This document shows, in pieces, positions 55,990-64,000 of a stretch of 64,000 nt of DNA. Numbering within the stretch: the first letter of the stretch is position 1; each line of letters begins with the position of its first letter. Location of the stretch: NCBI GenBank assembly GCA_963971305.1, contig CAXARO010000949.1, positions 62,001 to 126,000 of the forward strand, read 5' to 3'. A model generated the notes under the pieces. It had not been told where the DNA came from and searched no databases. It saw only the letters and a list, made by a program, of their open reading frames with translations. The DNA comes from Arcuatula senhousia (Eukaryota; Mollusca; Bivalvia; Mytilida; Mytilidae). The translations under genes and the position numbers were made by a program.

Positions 55990-58763
55990 ACCGGTCCACT
56001 TTATCTACCATTCTTTCAATCTGAGTGAATAAGGGCCAATAGGTAACCGTATAATTGAATTATTCAATATAGTAGAAACCATAAATATAATTTTGTATTT
56101 CCCACCTAAGTAGGTATTGCGTGGCTTTTCATGTTTAATAAGGTATTGAATAACTTAAATTCTTCATTCAATCACGGTCTAAACTGAGCATATATAAAAT
56201 GAGAATAATTGCCTTTTTTAATGTGATAAAACAAGGCACTTCTTAATGTATGAAAAATTAAACAACATAAATTATCAATCATCGCCTGAACGAATCTCTA
56301 TAACGTATCTAGTGACTTCATGTTGTTAATTGATCATGCCCTGATTGAAACATGTTGTGTATTAGTAAATATATGCAAACAAGTTTTCTTATTGAGCCAC
56401 TAGTTTAATTTGGCATGCCTATAGTTTCAATCTCAGAAGCACGAGTACATGTGAATGTTTAGTGTCTGCATTCTTAAATATTTTAATTGTCAACATGTAC
56501 AATAAGGCATGCGAATAATAAGAAACTTGACAGTAATCAATACTTACGCAATCAATTGACTATCGAGAAAAACTATGTAGAATACAAAGTTTATAAATTG
56601 AATAAAAGTTAAAGGGAGTATGTCTACGAAAATAATTTATACTAACAAAAAGGCCAAAAGAAAAATTTTGGCATTGTCTAATTTTAAACTTTAACATGTA
56701 AACAACAAAATTAATCTAAAAACCGGAAAAACATTATCATGAAAAGTTTTACAAAAATTCACATTCATGAGCTCTAATCCCGCCTTTAACATGCACACTG
56801 TATCCAACTTTGCTTAAACTTTTACGGTTCATACACGCTGCAAGCATCCGTCTCCAGTCCCAGACCTCAGTCCGTGTAGAAACAAATGTCGGCGAAAAAC
56901 GCCAAAGTCTCCAAACAAAGAAAATGATTATATAAATGAACCTGTTCAATTCGTCACCACATTAAAGCTTTCTGAGATCCCGACTGATGGCTGCAACAAA
57001 TACATTTAAAATATATTTGTCGTCACGAAGGCAAAACAAAATCAACCACGTTGGTCTAACAATTGTGAGCGAAAAAACCCAGTCTAATGCAGTTCTGGTA
57101 CTAAATATAAACATGATATATTTTCAAAGGTTTTCCCTAATTACATTTCGTATGACGTTCAAAATGACATCAAAAGATTGGAGAGCCATGCGAAAAAATG
57201 GGAATTTGGCAGACAAAACGCCTTCAAATGATGCCGAAATGGTATAAAATAAAAATGCATATACACAGATAAAAAGATTTTAAGTCTCGGCTGTGGAGAA
57301 TTCTGCCACAGCAACCATAAAAATATTTGATCTGCAATTTCAAATAAACTAGGACAACAAGAGGGGGGGCAATGCTCAAAAGACAAATTCTAACGTGACA
57401 TGTTGTGACTGTGTACGCTTATGTCGCTTATCGGAGGATCAGCACGTTAAATGCAGGAAATCATCTAAAGATATCATCTTTATTATTCAATATACTGTCA
57501 AGCCGGAAACATATAAAATGTAGCTAGCCCCCCGTGCAGGACAAATCAAAATAGCTTTACAAGTAATTAAACCTGGTTTGGAGATAAGGACAGTGTGAAC
57601 TTATTTATGTCAAAGGTGTTTGGATCGATTCGAGTATTTCTTAATATTTGAAAGCCGTGTTCAAAGACGGACGGGCAGACACAGTGATTTGACCTGTCAC
57701 TCCATGCACCAGCCTAGGCTAGCAAGTACGATATGGAAGTATAAGTAAAACAAAGGCAAAGGAAGTTGAAATGCAATAAACCAAACGAATAAACATATCA
57801 GAGAACACAACAGAAAAGTTAACTGAAATATAACATTACAAGCAGTACTCGATTTAAATTTGAAATAAATATGTAAGAATAACTCCGTTCGATGTCGACA
57901 TGTTTTATGCAGTGGTTTGTTTTCGTGAACATGACATCAATGATTTGATTTGGATGTGACGTAACGTCGGTTAACAGATGCCCGTCGTGTGATTTGGTTG
58001 ACGTACAAATGCAAACAAGATCATGAAGATGTGATTAATTTTATCATTGACAAGAACATTTACTTCAGGAAGTAATAAATATCGTGTATTTGAAATTTAA
58101 TGGTCAATAAATTATATATATACTGTCCTGGTATAAGCTGGGTATAAGCTGAGTTTAAGCTTTACTTTTCATGTAAATTTATTTATGTGTAGCTGCTATT
58201 TTGAATTAAACATAAACATGTACCTTGAATTATAATCTGATCTCGGAAATGTGCAAGGCCTACATGTACAATGATCCTGCTTTATCCTGATTCCTTGAAG
58301 CACCAGATGGCCCTCTCAGCATCGTCCTGTATTTGACATCACGCGTTCTTAGTAGCTTAGAGTTCAATCTTTCTTCTTTTATCGTTTTTCCTTAGTAAGT
58401 TCTGTTTTCGACAAAAAGATATGTACCGACAGAGTTAAATCTTTCTTCTTTTATCGTTTTTCCTCCGGGTCAAGTTGTATAAACGATTCAAGTCCAGGAA
58501 AGAACGTTAGTTCCTTTGGTTTTACGATGGTTCAAACAGATGGGTTCAAATTATTTAACAAATATTTAAGGCAATGGTTGTTGACAATTTTTGTTGATTC
58601 AATGTCCGTTGGCTGGATTACTTTCAAATTTCCTCCAATAATGTAAAAACAACTGTCCTAATTTTTCACGAGAATGGTGCGCCATATACATGCTTCTCAA
58701 ATTCGGCAAATTTGTCATCTAATTATAGGGCAGAATGAAGGATTGCTTAGATTAAATACACAT
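55990..58763. other. Large intron sequence without supported exons
   Basis: Within receptor-like gene 2. AT-rich, short frames only. GTTTCTCTCTTTTATCG-like words (TCTTTCTTCTTTTATCGTTTTTCCT) occur twice near 58370 and 58440. No transposon ends are recognised. Confidence 0.4.
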
Positions 58764-58913
58764 ATTTTGTTTCCTTCGTCCATCACATGTCAATTCGTGA
58801 ATAAAATTATAAAACCCGGAACAAATACGGATATTAAATTACGGAGAGAGAATAGAAAATTTATTAATCTCGCTTTCATTAAAATGGTTTATCTTATAAA
58901 TAGATAAACCTCA
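58764..58913. repeat. 150-bp perfect repeat, copy 2
   Basis: Identical by eye to 53498-53647. Flanking sequence differs on both sides, so the duplication boundary is sharp. Confidence 0.85.
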
Positions 58914-59228
58914 ATAAACATAAAACATTAAAATTTGGACGACATGCTTCAATGGGACTTCTTGTGTTACTATGTTGAAACTTATAACTGATGTCATTTT
59001 TTTTAAAAAATGTATGCTGTGGAATGTCGATCTATACGAACCATTTTAATGTTTTGGTTGTGTATGATTCCGTTTCAAATATCAATGTTTCATTATAAAG
59101 TCTAAAGCAGAGCGCAGAAATTCGAGACCGGAAATGTCAGCGTTAAAAATTATAACCTTAACACTACATGTGAATTGATCCATGCTTAACTTTGTGCTAT
59201 AAATGAATGAAAATGGACTATCGCTTAC

Positions 59229-59546
59229 CCGGTGAATTGTACATAGCAATTCCAACGTCAGTTGAGCATGAGTCGGTCCTGTACAACGTGATTATGTAGA
59301 CATTGCCGGGAAACTCATTGGACTGCGTTACATTGACGTGCAAATCTCGAACTCGATCACACAAGTTAATGTTGTACTCATAACCGGTCAAGCAGTCCTT
59401 TAGACATATATCAAGGCAACATTTGTCATTTTCCCTTCTTACAAATAATATCTTAATCCTCCCAATGGTGTGAGCATCGTGAATGTTTATGTTGGTAAAA
59501 GTACCCTTGAGCAGTCTTGATGTAAGTCCTTCAGAGTATTCAAGTC
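59229..59546 (-). CDS. Receptor-like gene 2, ectodomain exon (5' partner not found)
   Basis: The acceptor TGCTTTCGTTCTAG precedes GA|CTT and the donor is CGG|GTAAGC; 318 bases, phase 1-1 like the other exons of this gene. It encodes 105 residues in beta-strand-like alternation (GRIKILFVRRE, GNVYIITLYR) with six Cys (KCCLDICLKDCL, NLCD, SCSTD) and one N-glycosylation site (NVT). The C-terminal half of a CUB-like or other small beta-sandwich ectodomain is plausible. The signal-peptide exon should lie further right on the minus strand and was not identified. The exon's assignment to this gene rests on strand, order and phase. Confidence 0.55.
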
Positions 59547-59573
59547 CTAGAACGAAAGCAGGCACTTTCTATA

Positions 59574-59773
59574 ATATCACGAATACAGAGCTTACAGACA
59601 GATATGGGATTTCTGTCTCTCAGGTGAGTGAAGATGTTGGTTTGTCATACGGTTTTGTTTTGTCTTTCTTTACCGGATTTGACACTCAATTGAAAATTGG
59701 CAGCGGGACGAATGTGCAGGCAGAAATCGCTTACTCTTTTGGAGCACCTAAGTTCAATCTCGTAACGGCTTAA
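59574..59773 (+). CDS. Possible plus-strand terminal exon, unknown protein
   Basis: An open frame with NITNTELTDRYGISVS, SYGFVLSFFTGFDTQLK and AEIAYSFGAPKFNLV ends at TAA (59771-59773), with AATAAA about 30 bases later. Composition and strand-like alternation of residues look more coding than the surroundings. It is head-to-head with the minus-strand exon at 59229-59546. No upstream partner exon was found, and I cannot name a family; a beta-rich secreted protein is one guess. It may be a relic. Confidence 0.25.
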
Positions 59774-60119
59774 CGACTAGGGTTCGCGTTGTGAATTGAT
59801 ATTAAAAATAAACATTAAAAAACAAAAAAAAGTTTTTATATTTCTGTGTTTTATATGTTGTCTGTTTTTTCGTCTTGCCCTTGTTTGTGTTTACTGGTTT
59901 TGTTTCTGCCCTTTCGGACTTTGACAGCCACACATCAATGTTGTAATAGTTATATATTTTATTTCATATATTGTACATTTTACAAATGTAGTATATGTAC
60001 GTATCTTATAGTTGGTAATAAAAGTTGCATTCTAACTTGTCTTCTGGATAAAGTATTTTTTACTTATCTAGGTAATTTATTTGCATATATTTTTCAAAAT
60101 TTATATTTTCATTATCTAG

Positions 60120-60260
60120 GTGGGGGTAGATATGTACCCCAGGCAGTCACAGGTTCACAGACAGGAGCAGGTGCAGACCCCTTCACTGGAGGAGGAAGGT
60201 ACATCCCTGGCCAGTCCACCTCACAAAGTAGTGCTTCAAATGGCATAGATCCATTTACAG
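60120..60260 (+). CDS. PLAA: PLAA exon with DPFTGGGRY repeats
   Basis: The acceptor ATTATCTAG precedes GT|GGG and the donor is CAG|GTATTA; phase 1-1. It encodes GGRYVPQAV, then DPFTGGGRYIPG, and ends IDPFTG. These short repeats are typical of the linker between the PFU ubiquitin-binding domain and the C-terminal PUL domain in PLAA (Doa1/Ufd3 in yeast), a cytosolic cofactor of p97/VCP in ubiquitin handling and endosomal sorting. The split Gly at the start requires an upstream exon ending in G, probably another ...DPFTG repeat. It was not found within the 350 bp upstream or elsewhere in the window. Confidence 0.8.
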
Positions 60261-60709
60261 GTATTAATGTTTAGAATAAAGGACCCAAAAAAATTATATC
60301 AAGAACATAATAAATGTCTGATGACAATTTTGCACATTTAAAACTTCAAAGTTTTTATTATACACCACAAATTAAAAAATAGGAATGGCCCTGACTGTTC
60401 ACATCTCTCATAAGCACAAATATCTCCTAAGCCCTTAACAAAAACTTGATGAAACTAAGCAAGAACATCCTATGGAATAAGAAAATATGCACAAAGAAAT
60501 CTCATTGCTCTGATAGATCATTCAGAAGAGATATTTTAACTTTCCAAACATGAACTCTAATATGAAGAGGAAATGTGAATGAGCTTGTTCACAATCTTGG
60601 TATTATCATAATTCTATCATATAACACAGAAAACAAAACCAATTAGTGAACCTGCTTTTTTTATACTTAACAAACTTGTAACAATTTTTTTTTCAAATAT
60701 AATTTTCAG

Positions 60710-60817
60710 GTTCCAGTAGTTACCAGTCCAAGTCCCAAACTACAGCCAAAGAAAACAGCTATTATCCATTGAAAAACTTTGTCACCTTTGAATCTGCTAA
60801 TTCACAACAAATCATAG
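60710..60817 (+). CDS. PLAA: PLAA exon between linker and PUL domain
   Basis: Acceptor AATTTTCAG, donor TAG|GTAAAC, 108 bases, phase 1-1. It encodes SSSYQSKSQTTAKEN and then YYPLKNFVTFESANSQQII; the 'P.k..vtFe.aN..qI.gKLkefN' pattern marks the start of the PUL region. It joins the exons on both sides in phase. Confidence 0.85.
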
Positions 60818-61401
60818 GTAAACATAGACATAACAAACACATCTTTTTAACAAATGCTTACACTAATCATTAGGTTGATTACAAATTTGCTGTTTTCAAT
60901 ATACCTTTTAATTGTTATATACTACGGATCTGTCTGTTAAACTGAAATAGCCATGTGGCTTTACCGGAGTGACTATTCAGGTAAAATTTCTCACTGGGGT
61001 GGAATACCCCTATATATATTAAACATAAAGTTTCAACCTGATTTGAAAAACTTTTTTGTCCCCCTTCGCCACGGTTTTCTCAGTAACTATTAATCATAGG
61101 CTTTTGATATTTGGTATACAGCTTCAGGTAGGGTCCCATATGATGGGATGTGTTTTCAGATCCGTATGCTCATCTTCTTCCTGTTTAACGAGCTGACTTA
61201 GATTTTTCCAACTGAACAGGCGAGTTACCTAGAATCTGTTTTTGTTAGTATTGCCTTAATATTATTAAATTAAAATAAAGATAATTTGAGATCATATGTC
61301 TTTAAGCAAAATTTATTTTTGTCCTGATGATAGCTTAATTAACACCGACATGACAACACCAATCAATCAATCTTGAATAGTCTGGTTTGTTTTTGTTATA
61401 G
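60818..61401. other. PLAA intron with repeat fragment
   Basis: About 61040-61210 (CCTTCGCCACGGTTTTCTCAG, TTTTGATATTTGGTATACAGC, CATCTTCTTCCTGTTTAACGAGC) resembles the hairpin-led repeat family at 27555-28140 only loosely. No exon is seen. Confidence 0.35.
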
Positions 61402-61539
61402 GTAAATTGAAAGAGTTTAATGTTAAAGTAGACCAGTCTATGCAGGTAGAAGAAGCTGAAATAGAGAAACTTCCTAGTCTAATGGATGGTACATCAGAGA
61501 ACCTGGGTGTACTGGAGAAAATGTTAACCTGGCCTAATG
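61402..61539 (+). CDS. PLAA: PLAA exon, start of PUL domain
   Basis: Acceptor GTTATAG, donor ATG|GTAAGA, 138 bases, phase 1-1. It begins KLKEFNVKVDQ and ends LGVLEKMLTWPN. It supplies the first helices of the PUL (PLAP, Ufd3, Lub1) armadillo-like domain, which in the family binds the C-terminal tail of p97. A decayed copy of this exon's 3' half lies at about 62530-62600. Confidence 0.85.
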
Positions 61540-63387
61540 GTAAGAATGTCTATGTCAATTCATAATTATCTGTTGGGTAGCAATCTTCGTGGTTTGATGA
61601 AGGCGATGAAAAAAAATCCAACAAAGTGTTATTTTCAAATTTATTTCTTCAAAAAACGTGTGAAAATTAAGTGCACTTCTCTGTAAGAATCAGGCAAAAT
61701 TTCAAAAACTTTGAATCATGATTTTAAAAACACACGGTTTTGACAATAAATTGTCATTCAAAATAGCCTTCTAATGAAGAAACAAACATTAGTTGTTGTC
61801 TCGAGTGTCAGAGGATGGAGAAAAATTTCTGTTAAAATGATAGTAATTTAGTGTGACTTGACAGAGTTATCCTCCTTAGATTCAAATTTTATATGCATTT
61901 CAACCAAAATATATCTCAAATTACTGACTTTAAAAAAAGTGCCAATGCATTTTTTGTTACTTTTTAAGCATTTTGAACAGTATTTTGAATAGAAAATAAA
62001 GAGATGTGGAATAAGTGTACGCGACACAGCCCACAATTAAAAGGCAATTTAGAAAAACCACAATGGACAACCGCCAGCAGCCTTCAACGAGGCCATTTGG
62101 CACTGCTTGCAGTTCTGCAATTGGCCCATGGTTTAAATAAGATGCATATACTTCAAATCCAGCCCTGAAATAGTCACAGATAGACCCCCTTCTTAAACAA
62201 GGAACAGAAAACATCAAAAGGACAAGTACAAATGAAAGCTTTGTCAAAGATTCCTGGCTTAGGACAGGCACATGTAATATGTGGCGGGGTTAAACTAGTT
62301 TTTTGGGCCCAAGTCAAACGCATGTGTTTTTTTAATCATGATTCAGCCATTGCCTGATTCTTACAGAGAAAGGCACTTAAAAATCCATTGAAATGTCTTG
62401 GAGAAACCACAAAAATTTATCCACACACAAATTAATGAACCCACAGTATTAGAATAATGTAATTGGATTGACGTGACTTTCTGTTAAGGGCATCAATCTG
62501 GATATTAATCTTTTATATGTGTAGTCTGCAGATAGTCTAGATGGTTCAGCGATGAACATGGGTATATAGGAGAAAATACTGACTTGGCCTAATGATCAGG
62601 AAATCAGTGCTGAATTAATTTACTAGTAAAGAAATGTGTGTGATGGAGAGATTGAAATTAAATAACACATTATTCATCTTTTATCAAATTCATTTTTATG
62701 GTCAGACCACGTATGTGGATAGGAGAAATAGTTTTACCCTCGTCCGTTCCTACGTCCATAACACTTTGGTCAAGTTCTTGGTTAAGGTCCATTACTCGGA
62801 TACTAGATGTTGAGGATCAATAATAATTCACCACTAGATGGGTCTTGGGTAGTGCTACACCACCCACTAAAAATAAGGACACTGTGACCTATATTTTACG
62901 CATGAATGACTTTGGTTAAGTTCTACGTTAAGGTCCATATCTCGGATACTACATGTTGGGGGTCAATGGTATTTCATCACTAGATGTGTCTTGGGTAACA
63001 ATACACAACCCAATAGTAATTGGGTCACTATGACTTATATTTTAGGCATGAACACTTGAATATTTCTTGGTAAAGGTCTATATCCCAGGTAATACATACC
63101 AGGGGCCATTGATTTTTCAAGAACGGGACGGCCATCCTGTGGCTGATAGACACATTTTCTTGTTTCAATAGACCTTTTAAAGGCTTTGATGATTTCTCAA
63201 AGGTTAGAAAGAATTGCATTTCAAAGTTTTGAGCCAAAATGAGATAATTAAATAACACCACCACCACAACTATAGCAACAACAACAACAACAACAAACAA
63301 ACAAACAAATATAGAATAAATAAATAAAACAAATAGTTTTCATTTTGAATTTTGTCTTTCATTTTTATTTTTTTTCCCTCATTTTAG
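61540..63387. other. Last PLAA intron: exon relic, tandem units and microsatellites
   Basis: About 62525-62600 is a decayed exon copy. About 62740-63110 holds three diverged units of roughly 160 bp carrying GTTAAGGTCCATATCTCGGATACTA and CATCACTAGATGTGTCTTGGGTA. (AAC)n and (CAAA)n tracts lie at about 63255-63310. A minus-strand frame at 61957-62271 starts with a signal-peptide-like MPVLSQESLTKLSFVLVLLM but has no partner exon and is not called. Confidence 0.5.
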
Positions 63388-63941
63388 ATATGGTCTTTCC
63401 AGCATTAGACGTTTTACGCATGAGTGTAAGGACATCATTAAATAAGCTGTTATGTGATAAAGATGCAATAGTAGAAAAACTTTTGAAATTCATGTCTTCT
63501 GATATTCCTGCCAACCAGATGCTAACACTACGGACATTCTGTAATATGTTCAAGGGTCAGACAGGAGAAAAATTATGTGTGAAACACAGAGATTCCATCG
63601 TAACCGCTGCTCTCAACTGTAAAGAATCCAAAAACAAAAACATTTTAATAGCATTAGGTACCTTGCTAATGAATTATGCAGTTCACCTCCAGGATAAATT
63701 AGATCCTGAAGCCAAGTCTCAGTGTCTTATCGCTGCTGGAAATATCTTAGAAAATACTGACATTGATTCGGAAGCAGCGTTCAGGTTATTAGTGTGTATA
63801 GGTACTCTGATCGATAGTGACCCTAACATGAATGAACTGGCGCGATCCATCAACGTCAAGACTGTCATATTCCCGCTGAAAAAGAGGGCGGAGCCTCAGA
63901 AACTTATCAATTGTGCAACCTTTGTTTTCAACGTTCTTTGA
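63388..63941 (+). CDS. PLAA: PLAA last exon, PUL domain to stop
   Basis: The acceptor CATTTTAG precedes AT|ATG; G from the preceding exon completes Asp. It encodes MVFPALDVLRMSVRTS, then NQMLTLRTFCNMFKG, then KNILIALGTLLMNYAVHL, then EAAFRLLVCIGTLI, ending NCATFVFNVL and TGA. This is the full set of armadillo-like helices of the PUL domain, uninterrupted, with no missing segment by eye. Normal length and codon use suggest a working 3' end. No poly(A) signal lies in the 59 bases left in the window. The four exons give only the C-terminal third of the usual protein of about 800 residues. Confidence 0.9.
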
Positions 63942-64000
63942 TGTTATGTTGATGTAGGGATTTTATTGTTTCAAATCAGAACCATTAAATGTTGATGTTC

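Noticed and set aside
61957..62271. Minus-strand frame with a signal-peptide-like start, as exon 1 of receptor-like gene 2
   Set aside because: It lies inside a PLAA intron, has no phase-1 donor after the hydrophobic core that I could find, and looks like repeat sequence.

Overview
The window looks like nuclear DNA of a marine bivalve, most likely a mytilid mussel. The evidence is the AT-rich sequence full of ACATGTACATGT-type words, short spliced exons in long introns, and very dense MITE-like repeats of a kind I associate with mussels (for example AGCTCACCTGACCCGAAGG ... CAGGTGAGCGATTCAGGCTCC). No prokaryotic or organelle genes were seen. Species assignment is inference; no database search was possible.

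Host genes were assembled by eye from splice sites and reading-frame phase. (1) A plus-strand three-exon gene (1846-1941, 4310-4658, 19296-20008) encodes about 385 residues. Its C-terminal part carries a PD...ExK signature typical of the restriction-endonuclease-like nuclease fold. I do not recognise the family. Its second intron is 14.6 kb of nested repeats. (2) A minus-strand five-exon gene (34609 down to 25509) encodes a signal peptide, a CUB-like ectodomain, a Ser/Thr-rich stalk, one transmembrane helix and a cytoplasmic exon that is open for 172 codons behind an early in-frame TAA. (3) A second minus-strand gene (59546 down to 38491, 5' end not found) has the same layout and the same intron phases. 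(4) Four plus-strand exons at 60120-63941 encode the C-terminal part of PLAA (phospholipase A2-activating protein, a ubiquitin/p97 cofactor) with its PUL domain. The WD40 and PFU exons were not found here.

Most of the remaining sequence is mobile DNA. It includes a LINE C-terminal fragment at the left edge and a near-full-length, frame-broken LINE at 42130-48620. A 1268-bp palindromic element with a 6-bp target duplication interrupts the first ORF of that LINE. There is a Penelope-like reverse transcriptase relic inside a 3.2-kb hAT-like element, and one hAT-like element with an 8-bp duplication. Four CAG...CTG elements have 5-bp duplications. A PIF/Harbinger-like element has a TTA duplication and a matching empty site nearby. 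A tRNA-derived SINE candidate is also present. The commonest repeat ('family A' below) has hairpin ends and internal units of about 155 bp; it occurs in both orientations and is nested in itself inside the nuclease-like gene's intron.

Layout: 1-535 LINE fragment; 1.1-20.1 kb nuclease-like gene; 20.3-25.3 kb transposons; 25.5-34.6 kb receptor-like gene 1; 35-38 kb repeats; 38.0-59.5 kb receptor-like gene 2, with the LINE and a rearranged duplicated segment in its introns; 60.1-63.9 kb PLAA 3' exons. Except for the probable complementary roles of ectodomain and tail within each receptor-like protein, nothing in the sequence links the genes functionally.
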